From a bacterium (GTDB lineage: Bacteria > Bacteroidota > Bacteroidia > Flavobacteriales > Schleiferiaceae), in the NCBI GenBank assembly GCA_016125155.1, contig WGMI01000021.1, positions 1-35,590 on the forward strand: a stretch of 35,590 bases of DNA. Direction: 5' to 3'. The position numbers and the translations under genes were made by a program. Below are positions 1 to 7,382 of the stretch, piece after piece. The notes beneath the pieces were generated by a model. It did not search any database and had not been told where the DNA came from. It was given only the letters and a program-made list of their open reading frames with translations. The number at the start of each line of letters is the position of its first letter. The stretch's first letter is position 1.

Positions 1-103
1 TCCTTTTTTTAGTCCCTTTTTAGACACGCATCGACTGATTCTAGAAACCAACAGACTCATTCGCATCGTCGAACTCTAAGTCGCTGAGAAAACCATATAA
101 AAC

Positions 104-136
104 AAAAAAACCGCCTCGATATCCCTATCGAGACGG
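104..136 (-). terminator. Rho-independent terminator of the OmpA-repeat gene
   Basis: On the minus strand an 11-bp stem (CCGTCTCGATA pairing with TATCGAGGCGG, one G-T pair) with a 4-nt loop is followed by a run of seven T. It lies about 26 nt past the stop codon of the OmpA-family gene, so it ends the two-gene minus-strand unit. The first 100 bases of the window show no gene. Confidence 0.85.
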
Positions 137-162
137 CTTCTGAACATCCAACGCCGGGGCGT

Positions 163-1014
163 TTAGCGGGTCATCGAGAGCTCGGCACGGCGGTTTTGAG
201 CACGTCCGGCATCGGTTTCGTTGTCTCCTACGGGCGCATCGCTGCCCTTGCCGCTGGTGGTAATGCGCGAGGCATCAACCCCTTTGGAAACGAGATAGTC
301 TTTTACGGCTTTGGCGCGGTTTTCAGACAAGGTCTGGTTGCGACCGGGATCGCCCGTGCTGTCCGCGTGTCCTTCGACTTTTACTTTGGCCACAGCCGAT
401 TGCTTCAGAGCCAAGGCCAATTGATCGAGCTTGGCCTTGTCCGCGCTGCTCAGGTCGAATTTGGCATGGGCGAAGTTGACCGTAATCCGGTCGCTCATCG
501 CGGGCGCCGGCTTGGTCGGTTCGGGGGTCGTTGTCGTCACAGCAGCGGGTGCAACCGTTTTGCGGTTTTCTTTCCAACCGTACTCGAGGTAATGATCGAC
601 ATACTTGCGGTAGTCGCTGCCAAAGTTGGCCTTGAGATCGAGGTTGTTGTCGGCATAATACTTCACATCGAAGTTGGGGTGGCTCTTGCGGCCCTCGGCG
701 ATGCCGGCGTCCAACCAGTGCTTGGCCGCTTTGTCGTAGGCTACTTGACCAAAAGCATCTTGCAAGTCTTTGTTGTTGTCGAGGTAGTATTTGACATCGA
801 AAACAGGAGAACTTACGCGGCCTTCCATCAAACCAGCGGCCTTCCAGTGATCTCCGGGTTTGGCACCCGCAATGGCGACATCGTGGTGCTGATCGAGGTA
901 GTACGTGCCTTCAAAAACAGGCTTGGACTCAAAACGCTTGTCCCATTCCATGGTTTGGGCAGCGGCAGACAAGGCAAATCCGGTCAAGGCGACCAGAGCA
1001 ATCATTGGCTTCAT
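163..1014 (-). CDS. OmpA-family protein with three N-terminal YY-x-N-x-D repeats
   Basis: This 283-residue exported protein starts with a signal peptide ending near SAAAQ. Residues about 33-155 hold three repeats of roughly 40 residues built on the pattern F-D-V-K-Y-Y-x(3)-N-x-D-L ... H-W/Y-x(3)-G-x(2)-E-x-R. Residues about 172-283 form an OmpA C-terminal domain, with the usual peptidoglycan-binding features (GHADSTG, LSENRA, GRAQNRRAEL). Family knowledge predicts binding of diaminopimelate in peptidoglycan, so the protein probably anchors to the cell wall from the periplasm or outer membrane. What the repeats bind is unknown; similar repeats occur in RTX/hemolysin-like exported proteins. The upstream gene, 38 nt away, encodes the same three repeats without the OmpA domain, so the two are probably a duplication and co-transcribed. 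OmpA assignment is secure; the repeat role is not. Confidence 0.9.
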   Translation of the reverse strand: MKPMIALVALTGFALSAAAQTMEWDKRFESKPVFEGTYYLDQHHDVAIAGAKPGDHWKAAGLMEGRVSSPVFDVKYYLDNNKDLQDAFGQVAYDKAAKHWLDAGIAEGRKSHPNFDVKYYADNNLDLKANFGSDYRKYVDHYLEYGWKENRKTVAPAAVTTTTPEPTKPAPAMSDRITVNFAHAKFDLSSADKAKLDQLALALKQSAVAKVKVEGHADSTGDPGRNQTLSENRAKAVKDYLVSKGVDASRITTSGKGSDAPVGDNETDAGRAQNRRAELSMTR

Positions 1015-1052
1015 TTTGTTGAGATTGAGTTGGGTTGAGGTGGAGCTTCGAC

Positions 1053-1538
1053 TTACATTTTGTCTTCAGCAACAGGAGCCGTCTTGCGGTTCTCCTTGAT
1101 GCCCGTCTTCAGGTAGTGATCGATGAGTTTCTCGTACTGAAGACCGAATTGCTTGTAGAGATCGGCGTTGTTTTCAGCGTAGTACTTCACGTGGAAGTTG
1201 GGGTGGCTGGGGCGACCTTCTTTGATGCCGGTTTTCAACCAGTGCTCTACGGCCTTTTCATAACCAAGTTGACCAAATTGATCCTGAAGGTCTTTGTTCA
1301 TGGCCAAGTAGTACTTCACATCGAATACGGGCGAGCTGGCGCGGCCTTCTTTCAAACCGTACTCTTCCCAGTGCTTCTGAGCATCGATGCCCTTGGTGGC
1401 CACATCCAAATTGGCAGCGCGATAGTACATGGCATCAAAGACGGGGAGTTTTGACCACTCTTTCTGCCACTTGGTGGTTTGGGCCTGACCTACAACACTG
1501 GCAGCGAAGAGGGCGGCAAACAAAAACAACTTTTTCAT
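1053..1538 (-). CDS. Exported repeat protein, paralog of the downstream OmpA protein
   Basis: This 161-residue protein starts at MKKLFLF; an upstream in-frame Met at 1565 would put ten residues before a normal signal peptide, so the later Met was chosen. After the signal peptide (cleavage near VGQAQ) come three repeats of about 40 residues with motifs FDVKYYLAMN, HWLKTGIKEGR and HYLKTGIKENRK. They match the three repeats of the downstream OmpA protein in order and in detail, including the shared SHPNF linker and the KENRKT ending. It has no OmpA domain and stops soon after the third repeat. It is the first gene of a two-gene minus-strand unit with its own -7 promoter box upstream. It may interact with the OmpA-anchored paralog, but that is inference. 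No enzymatic motif is visible. Confidence 0.85.
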   Translation of the reverse strand: MKKLFLFAALFAASVVGQAQTTKWQKEWSKLPVFDAMYYRAANLDVATKGIDAQKHWEEYGLKEGRASSPVFDVKYYLAMNKDLQDQFGQLGYEKAVEHWLKTGIKEGRPSHPNFHVKYYAENNADLYKQFGLQYEKLIDHYLKTGIKENRKTAPVAEDKM

Positions 1539-1562
1539 GGAACGGAACATAATTGGTTTGGG

Positions 1563-1570
1563 CAAAAGTA
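1563..1570 (-). promoter_or_regulatory. Bacteroidota -7 box (TACTTTTG)
   Basis: TACTTTTG on the minus strand fits the Bacteroidota -7 consensus TAnnTTTG and lies 24 nt upstream of the start codon of the repeat protein. The -33 region has TTC rather than TTG at about the right distance, so the match is partial. Confidence 0.55.
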
Positions 1571-1651
1571 GCAGAATCCTACTACTGATTGAAGTCCGGG
1601 TCTATTTTGGTTATGCAGGGGTTTATAAACAGAGCCGAGTCCCTAAGTCCC

Positions 1652-2929
1652 TCAGAACAAGAACAGATTTTGGTCCCGTACAATGCCCGCGCTCTTTCCC
1701 TGCATGCGACGGCCGTGGAGCGGAGCCGATGCGCCCGACGAAATCCACGACCCCGGATCAAACGGACCGATAAAATCCGGTTCATACAGCGTGTAATCCG
1801 CCCTTTCGCCGGGCGCAAATTGCGGGATTCCGAGCCCATATATCCGCCGAGGACCCGTGCACAAGAGGTCTGCGATGCGCTTTTCGGCGGTTTTTCCCAG
1901 CGCCTCCTTAAGCAGGGGATAAACCACCTCAATCAGCGACATACCCGGCTCGGCCAAGGGGAACTCGCAGTCTTTGCCTTCGGGGCGAACCGGGCGGTGA
2001 TCGCTGCTCACGGCGTCAATCACCCCCTCCCTACATGCCTGGCGGAGTGCTTCTCGCGCGTCGCGGTCGCGCAAAGGGGGCTCGGTTTTGAAATGACTGT
2101 CGTACGTAGACAGGGTTGAATCATCCCAAATAAGATGGGCAATAGACACATCGGCCGTAACCGACATCCCGGATTCTTTAGCGCGTTTCAACAGGGCTAC
2201 CGATTCAGCGGTCGACAGGGCGCTGAAGTGCAGCCTGCAGCCGGTGTCTTCGGTCAGCCGAAGCAGGCGCTCGACGCCCATTATTTCAGATATAGCAGGA
2301 ATTCCTGCCATGCCCGCCAAAACGGCTTCTCGGCCCTCGTGGGCGAGAATTCCGCGGTTCAAGTAGGGATCTTCGGCGCGTATCACCACGGTAGTACCCA
2401 GTTGGGCAGCGTATTGCAGGGCAATTCGGAGTTTGTGCGTGTCGGTCAACACGGCCATATCATCGCTCAAGGCCACTGCTCCCTCCTGAATCAGTTGGTG
2501 CTGATCGGTCATGTCTTCTCCGTTGCATCCCCGGGTTAGGGCGGCAATGGGAAGCAACCCTGCCGCACAGCCTGCGCTGCGCTCTTTCCAATAACTCAGT
2601 CGTTCTGCAGAGTCTATGGCCGGCTGGGTAGAGGGCAATACGCCAACGTGGGTAAATCCGCCCTTGGCCCCGGCTCGAAGCAATCGTGGGAGTTCTTCGA
2701 GATGGGGAAGACCAGGGTCGGTGCTCCGGGCCCTCATTTCAACCCACCCTGCCGAGATGGTTTTTCCTCGAGCGCTGTCGACCACCTCAGCGGTTTCGGA
2801 CACCCCGTTTCCCAGGTCGGCTGGGGCGATGGAATCCAGTGTACCGTCCTTCAACCGAACATCGACCGAAGCCCCGTGCAGCGGGTGCCCGGGAGAAAAC
2901 AGGGTAACTTCGGGTAAGAGAATCCTCAT
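1652..2929 (-). CDS. Dihydroorotase-like amidohydrolase, probably non-catalytic
   Basis: This 425-residue protein has the overall amidohydrolase/dihydroorotase layout: N-terminal beta segment, SDD motif, HFSALSTAES, FKTEPPLRD and SSDHRP, each matching a class I dihydroorotase block. The metal-ligand residues are altered. Where active enzymes have D-x-H-V-H-L-R-x-P-G, residues 64-73 read E-M-R-A-R-S-T-D-P-G, so both His are Arg. The second His of the STAES block is also replaced (S-A-L-S-T). The Asp of SSDH is kept. Flavobacteria are known to carry such a divergent dihydroorotase homolog, and non-catalytic homologs can pair with aspartate transcarbamoylase, but no pyrB is visible here. The start at MRILLPEV was chosen because upstream residues overlap the BatA gene; it begins 10 nt after that gene's stop. 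Annotation as an active PyrC would be unsafe. Confidence 0.85.
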   Translation of the reverse strand: MRILLPEVTLFSPGHPLHGASVDVRLKDGTLDSIAPADLGNGVSETAEVVDSARGKTISAGWVEMRARSTDPGLPHLEELPRLLRAGAKGGFTHVGVLPSTQPAIDSAERLSYWKERSAGCAAGLLPIAALTRGCNGEDMTDQHQLIQEGAVALSDDMAVLTDTHKLRIALQYAAQLGTTVVIRAEDPYLNRGILAHEGREAVLAGMAGIPAISEIMGVERLLRLTEDTGCRLHFSALSTAESVALLKRAKESGMSVTADVSIAHLIWDDSTLSTYDSHFKTEPPLRDRDAREALRQACREGVIDAVSSDHRPVRPEGKDCEFPLAEPGMSLIEVVYPLLKEALGKTAEKRIADLLCTGPRRIYGLGIPQFAPGERADYTLYEPDFIGPFDPGSWISSGASAPLHGRRMQGKSAGIVRDQNLFLF

Positions 2930-2939
2930 TGTGGACAGA

Positions 2940-5006
2940 TTATTGCGAAGACATACCGCCCACCGTCCCCGATTTGGTCTGGGCAGGTTGTCGGAACGGG
3001 TCAAATCTAAACAAGAGCGCTTCGATGAGCGCAAGGACGATGGCCGCGGTCCAAAACCACGAACCCAAACCGGAATCTCCGGCCGTTGGGTTTTCTCGGG
3101 CCATCCAATCGGCGGAAGGAGAAGCCGCGTCTAAGGCCACTACATCGACGTTTTCCGGAAAGCTCGAGCGACTCAACGTGCTCCGAGAGCGCTCGTTGCG
3201 ATCGGGATACACTCCAATGGCTCCCAATACTTCCGTTTCTGACTTCAACACCCGGGGAACGCCGTCGGCGGGCAAGGTTTCCAGTGCTATGCGAACCCGA
3301 CCCCGTTCGACGCGCTGTTCGGGTACTGTGCGCTGGCCGTTTTCTTCCCATCCCCAGTCGCCTTGGGCAGAGCGCCTGGGAACCCACAAAACAGGGCGAT
3401 GGGCAGAGAGATAGAGCGGCAAGTTGTTCGACTGAGAAAAGATGGCGTTCAGCACCAAGGGAACCCAGAGCGGATGCCGATCCAAACTGCTCCATTCGCG
3501 CTCGGGCCGGGTGCCCAGCACGACCATGTGCGGGGATTGCACCACCAATGGGGCTCCGAGTGCCGTTCGGGCAGCAACAGTAAATCCCTGCCCCACAAGA
3601 GAATGGCTCTTTTGATTGATTGGAAGATCGGCTTGGCGCGGCAATTCCTCGAACGAGCCTTGCCAGATGGGGTGGTCGAGCACCAACCCCTCCCATCTTC
3701 CTTTTTGGGTATCGGGTGTTGCGCTCCAGCCGAATTTCCATGCGCGTTCGAGCCAGGCGTTGAGTCCTTCGAATTCGCGCTGGGCGGAAGGCGGAAAGAC
3801 CATCAACTGCCCTCCGGATTCAACGAATTGGCTCAGGGCCTCGGCGTCTCCGCTTTCGAAGCTGGAAAGGTTGTCGAGAATGAGCACGGAACATTCGAGT
3901 GCGCCCGGTCCCAAACCCGAAGCAAACAAACGGACATCAAATTCCGGCGCTGGCAACAGTCTTTTCCAGGATTCCGCACCCCCAACCACGCCCACGATCG
4001 GGGTCGGCCCCATATTGAGCGCAAATCCTTGTTCGAATCCGGGTCCTGTGGCTCCGGCATCGGTCCCGGTAAAGCGAACCGAAACCGAGCCTAAGGCGAC
4101 AGTGGTGTCGGGTACCGAAAACCGAATGGAAAGGACGCTGTCGCCTCCAGGCGGCAATTCGAGCGAAAACACCCCTAGGGTTTTGGCCTCGACCAGTGCT
4201 TGGAGCTCGAGGCGTTCCATCCTCTTGGATGGATTGCGGATCGAGCAACGCAGTTCTTGGGCCAATCCCGACTTGAGAAAGGGCCTGCCCAACCACAGGC
4301 TGTCGATATAGGGCAATTCCGACCAGCGCTCGTCCCGAATCCACAAGGCCTCCCAGCGAGGGGATGGGGGAGCAGGGATTGTCGAATCGGTTCTCTTTCC
4401 TTGTGTCTCTGCCTCAGTGGCGTCAAACCCCGCATAGGGGGTTTGAAAATCGGAGACCAGCCAGACGTCGTATTCCGCTGGAATTTGGCGCGCCTGTTCC
4501 CAGAGCATGGACGCATCGCAACTCCATTTTCCGGGTTCGAGTTCGTCCAAAAACTGCAATACTTCTTGGGAATTCCACTCAGGGCTGCGCCCTTCTGATG
4601 GGGTCCAAAGAACCACAGGGGTTTCAGGAGGGAGCAGGGCCAAGCGTTGCCGAAGCGATTCTTTGCCCAGATCGAAGCTCCGATTCCCATTGCGGCCGGC
4701 CTTGAGGCTGGGCGAGGTGTCGAAGAGGATCCACACCCCCCGTCGGGCTGCCTTGGGGTCAGAGGTGGTGTTCCAGCGAGGTCGGGCAAAGCCGGCGATC
4801 AACGCGGTAAAGAGCAGCAAACGCGCGGCCAACAGCAGGCGTTCGAGGAGTTTTTGCCGAGATGAACTTCTCGACTGAGCGCTTTCCAAAAACCTGAGAT
4901 CGCTAAAAGTGAGCGTTTTTCTCGGTCTAAAGCGAAACAAATGGAGGGCGATGGGAAAGGCCAGGGCAAGCAGACCCCAGAGCACGGCAGGATTTCCAAA
5001 GCTCAT
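2940..5006 (-). CDS. BatA-domain membrane protein with VWA-like region
   Basis: This 688-residue protein begins with an aerotolerance-regulator (BatA) N-terminal domain: a membrane segment at about residues 5-25, the FRPRKTLTFSDLRFL signature, and a second membrane segment near residues 57-75. A VWA-like domain follows; its DTSPSLK matches the D-x-S-x-S metal site and VSDFQ is typical of such folds. A long extracytoplasmic region then ends in a C-terminal membrane segment near WFWTAAIVLALIEALLF. BatA proteins are linked to envelope stress and aerotolerance, usually with MoxR and DUF58 partners; here a DUF58 gene lies 22 kb away and no MoxR is seen. The stop is 10 nt before the dihydroorotase-like gene, so the two are likely one operon. 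Exact role unknown. Confidence 0.88.
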   Translation of the reverse strand: MSFGNPAVLWGLLALAFPIALHLFRFRPRKTLTFSDLRFLESAQSRSSSRQKLLERLLLAARLLLFTALIAGFARPRWNTTSDPKAARRGVWILFDTSPSLKAGRNGNRSFDLGKESLRQRLALLPPETPVVLWTPSEGRSPEWNSQEVLQFLDELEPGKWSCDASMLWEQARQIPAEYDVWLVSDFQTPYAGFDATEAETQGKRTDSTIPAPPSPRWEALWIRDERWSELPYIDSLWLGRPFLKSGLAQELRCSIRNPSKRMERLELQALVEAKTLGVFSLELPPGGDSVLSIRFSVPDTTVALGSVSVRFTGTDAGATGPGFEQGFALNMGPTPIVGVVGGAESWKRLLPAPEFDVRLFASGLGPGALECSVLILDNLSSFESGDAEALSQFVESGGQLMVFPPSAQREFEGLNAWLERAWKFGWSATPDTQKGRWEGLVLDHPIWQGSFEELPRQADLPINQKSHSLVGQGFTVAARTALGAPLVVQSPHMVVLGTRPEREWSSLDRHPLWVPLVLNAIFSQSNNLPLYLSAHRPVLWVPRRSAQGDWGWEENGQRTVPEQRVERGRVRIALETLPADGVPRVLKSETEVLGAIGVYPDRNERSRSTLSRSSFPENVDVVALDAASPSADWMARENPTAGDSGLGSWFWTAAIVLALIEALLFRFDPFRQPAQTKSGTVGGMSSQ

Positions 5007-5011
5007 AGGGT

Positions 5012-5019
5012 CAAAAGTA
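5012..5019 (-). promoter_or_regulatory. -7 box abutting the BatA gene start
   Basis: TACTTTTG on the minus strand is a perfect TAnnTTTG match and ends 5 nt before the BatA-like start codon. Transcription would begin at or very near the ATG, implying a leaderless or very short leader. No TTG is found at the -33 position. Confidence 0.5.
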
Positions 5020-5058
5020 CGCCCCGAAAGCCGAGGTGGCCGGAGTAGAAAAGCAGGT

Positions 5059-5376
5059 TCAGATGCGCACGGCGGTTCCCGAGGCGCTTACCATCAACAT
5101 GCTGCCCCCTTGACCAATAACCTCATAGTCGAGATCGATCCCTACGACCGCATTGGCGCCCATCGATACTGCAGTTTCCCGCATTTCGCGCAGGGCCGTT
5201 TCCCGGGCTTCGCGGAGCACTTCCTCATAGGAACCCGAACGACCGCCTACAATGTCGCGGATGCTCGCAAAAAGGTCTCGAAACAGGTTGGCGCCGATGA
5301 TGGTTTCACCGGTCACAATGCCCAGATATTCTTGAACGGGTCGGCCTTCGATGGTAGGGGTGCTGGAGAGAATCAT
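5059..5376 (-). CDS. YbjQ/UPF0145 family protein
   Basis: This 105-residue protein is full length for the YbjQ (UPF0145) family. It shows the family pattern: the early strand ending [14 protein letters not shown] ([14 protein letters not shown]), then [12 protein letters not shown], the helix rich in Arg/Glu ([10 protein letters not shown]) and the closing block [14 protein letters not shown]. The family forms pentameric assemblies and has been called a putative heavy-metal-binding domain, but no biochemical role is established. No signal peptide is present, so it should be cytoplasmic. It is upstream of the BatA-like gene on the same strand with a 52-nt gap that contains a -7 box, so the genes may be separately transcribed. 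It is divergent from the DUF493 gene, with 155 nt between them. Confidence 0.9.
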   Translation of the reverse strand: MILSSTPTIEGRPVQEYLGIVTGETIIGANLFRDLFASIRDIVGGRSGSYEEVLREARETALREMRETAVSMGANAVVGIDLDYEVIGQGGSMLMVSASGTAVRI

Positions 5377-5531
5377 AGGTTGAGCGGGTTTGAATCCTGC
5401 AGTGAAGATACACAGCAGGGGAATTCCGCCTTATGGAACATCCGAGACTATGCCAACGGATCCACGGTGCCGAAGTTTCCTGAGGCGATCCGGATCTCCT
5501 TCGGGCAATTGGCGCTGATTATCTTCGACAC

Positions 5532-5831
5532 ATGGAACAGGACGAACCCAACAATGCCGAACGCAACCTCGACTGGGAAGGACTCAGAGAAAAACTCAAG
5601 ACTATGGCATGGCCTTCAGTCTATATGTTCAAATTTATTGTGCCTGCCGACAACCAAAAGGTAGCCCAGGTCGAAAACCTGTTCAATACCCACGAAGCGC
5701 AAATCGAATTGCGCACTTCGAGCAAGGGGAACTACATCAGCATTACAGCTCGGGAATTGATGCTCAGCGCCGAAAGTGTCATCGAACGCTACCAACAAGC
5801 CGGGTCCATCGATGGGCTTATTTCGCTGTAA
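5532..5831 (+). CDS. DUF493 family protein
   Basis: This 99-residue protein fits the DUF493 (YbeD-like) family: a short variable N-terminus, then a ferredoxin-like alpha/beta region containing WPSVYMFKFIVP and SSKGNYISITARELM, the block most conserved in the family. YbeD-type proteins resemble the regulatory ACT-like fold and in proteobacteria sit beside lipoate genes, but no lipoate gene is present here, so function is open. It is cytoplasmic with no signal peptide. Its stop lies only about 10 nt from the last recognisable codons of the decayed transposase, so the insertion landed just behind this gene without damaging it. Confidence 0.85.
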   Translation: MEQDEPNNAERNLDWEGLREKLKTMAWPSVYMFKFIVPADNQKVAQVENLFNTHEAQIELRTSSKGNYISITARELMLSAESVIERYQQAGSIDGLISL

Positions 5832-5840
5832 TTAAAATGA

Positions 5841-6427
5841 TTAAAGGCGCGAGGTTAATAGAACACCATCGCCTTGGGTCTTCGCTGGGGTCACATTTCA
5901 GAAGACGGGTAGCAAACTATCGAAATTCAAGGCCGTGCGCAGCTTGCAGCCGCCCTTCTGAGTCTGATACCGTGCCCCGTTGTAGAGTCTTAAACTCAAG
6001 GAAATCACGGTGGCATCGTCCAAGAAAATCTTCAGCCGGGTGTTTTTTAAGGCCAACCGTTTTAGCAATCCTTTGACCTTGAGACAATCATAGACCTCGA
6101 AGTAATAGTCCTTGAAGAGATTAAAGTTGCGATGCTCATTCAAATCAAATAGGAGAGACTGCTCTTGCTGGGTACCTGATTCATACCCATATGCTTTCGA
6201 TTGCCCAAGGTGCTTCGAAGGCCATTGCTGATGTCCCGAAGCTACTCGACTCCGGAAAGGTGGCAGAAAAGCATACTGACCAAATGATCCCAAGGAGTAA
6301 TGCCCTTGGAGTGTTTATCTGCTTTGTGCCTCTTTGTCAGTCACTTAAAAGTATCTCTGGGCAGCAGGGATACAATTTGTACGAGATAATTTGGCTCATG
6401 GAGCGGTGCTTTTGCTTTTTTCGTCAT
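5841..6427 (-). pseudogene. Decayed IS4-type (DUF4372-like) transposase, N-terminal part
   Basis: Reading the minus strand from the ATG at 6427 gives a broken but recognisable IS4-family transposase start: IVSLLPRDTFK, stop, LTKRHKADKHSKG, WDHLVSMLFCHLSGV, stop, LRDISNGLRSTLGNRKHMG, SKSSLSYL, then a frame change, then NEHRNFNLFKDYYFE and IFLDDATVISLSLRLY with the first catalytic Asp region. The lesions are TGA at 6341-6343, TAG at 6242-6244, a 5-bp tandem duplication (CAAAT twice, 6141-6150 on the plus strand) and TGA at 5898-5900. A little further sequence (NVTPAKT) still resembles the family. The rest of the catalytic domain is missing. It is a dead, 3'-truncated insertion-sequence relic; the left end of the element has been lost. 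Confidence 0.8.
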
Positions 6428-6476
6428 GAGCAAAGTAGGGGAACCTCCCAAAAAAAAATCACCGCTGCTTTTTTTT

Positions 6477-6581
6477 AGCTACAGAAAATTGTTTTGGACG
6501 GATGTGTATTTAGCTCTAGAAAATTGTTTTGGTCGGATGTGTATTTAGCTCTAGAAAATTGTTTTGGTCGGATGTGAATTT
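6477..6581 (+). repeat. Three tandem 35-bp direct repeats
   Basis: Three head-to-tail copies of a 35-bp unit beginning AGCTCTAGAAAATTGTTTTG occupy 6477-6511, 6512-6546 and 6547-6581. Copies 1 and 2 differ at two positions and copies 2 and 3 at one. There are no spacers, so this is not a CRISPR array. The block lies between the start of the transposase relic and the orphan Cys-rich gene at 6602. It could be a duplicated insertion-sequence end, a tandem protein-binding site or slippage product; the sequence does not decide. Confidence 0.9.
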
Positions 6582-6601
6582 GTGTGTACTATTGTGTATA
6601 A

Positions 6602-7237
6602 ATGATTCGTCCCGTGACAATTAAAATACCAATTCTCTATTTGGCAGCAGATTATTTTGTCTTTATTGGGCTAACTTTTGCTTGCGACAGATTTCCGACC
6701 CCTGATGACATTGAGCCCAAGCCAGAGGTGTCCGTTTCAGAGAATTATGATCTACTCTTAGCCCTTCCAACGGCTGACTTTCAGGTGGGCACAATAGAAA
6801 ATGGTGTAGTCGCTTTGAACCACATTGAAATTGCAGATACTTTTTCTCACGAAGGAATACAGTATGAAACGATTTCTCTGATTATCAGCGGCGACATCGA
6901 CCCCAACAACAATTCCCGATTGTATATTGAATATTCGGTTATCGACCATTGGGGAGCAACCACTTCGCTTGCGCTTCTTGTAAAAGTTGTTGATCCTACT
7001 GGAGAAGAAGTCTTTGGTTTGGGTTGCCCGAACATCAAGAACGAATGTGTAAACAACGATTGCGCTGGCTGCGCATTCACGTACAACAACGCTGGCTGCA
7101 TCAATGGATGTACTTGTACTCGTCCACTGAATCTGGACAGCTATTGTGGACACAATATCTCTGATCACGAAAACGCCGGCTCTAGCTTATCCAACAAAAT
7201 GATGTCGAATCTTGTCCATGGCAGTTCACCCTATTAA
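6602..7237 (+). CDS. Orphan Cys-rich protein, possibly exported
   Basis: I do not recognise this 211-residue protein. It starts with a hydrophobic stretch (residues about 8-27) ending FIGLTFAC, which could be a signal anchor or a weak lipoprotein signal with Cys28 as the lipidated residue; the lipobox is poor. A middle region (about residues 45-145) is rich in beta-strand-like segments. A short Cys-rich segment follows (about 148-182) with eight Cys, including NDCAGCAF and INGCTCTR, suggesting disulfides or metal binding. The gene is more AT-rich than its neighbours and lies beside an IS relic and tandem repeats, so it may be foreign. No partner gene is apparent. It is an intact open frame, but expression is unproven. 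Confidence 0.55.
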   Translation: MIRPVTIKIPILYLAADYFVFIGLTFACDRFPTPDDIEPKPEVSVSENYDLLLALPTADFQVGTIENGVVALNHIEIADTFSHEGIQYETISLIISGDIDPNNNSRLYIEYSVIDHWGATTSLALLVKVVDPTGEEVFGLGCPNIKNECVNNDCAGCAFTYNNAGCINGCTCTRPLNLDSYCGHNISDHENAGSSLSNKMMSNLVHGSSPY

Positions 7238-7382
7238 GCTCTGTCGCACCGGAGCGTTTTCTTGCCCGAACGACGGCAAACATCTTTACTACACCAAAGA
7301 AAATACCGATTTTTAAAGGTCTAGTTCTGTAAGGCAGGATGGATTCTTCACAAAGACGTTCAGACATCTCGTCAAGGCTCTA

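Noticed and set aside
196..1038. Long plus-strand open frame over the OmpA-repeat gene
   Set aside because: It is antisense to a gene with a signal peptide, repeats and an OmpA domain; its translation is hydrophobic low-complexity with no family resemblance.
6477..6581. CRISPR array
   Set aside because: The three units are directly adjacent with no spacers and no cas genes are near.
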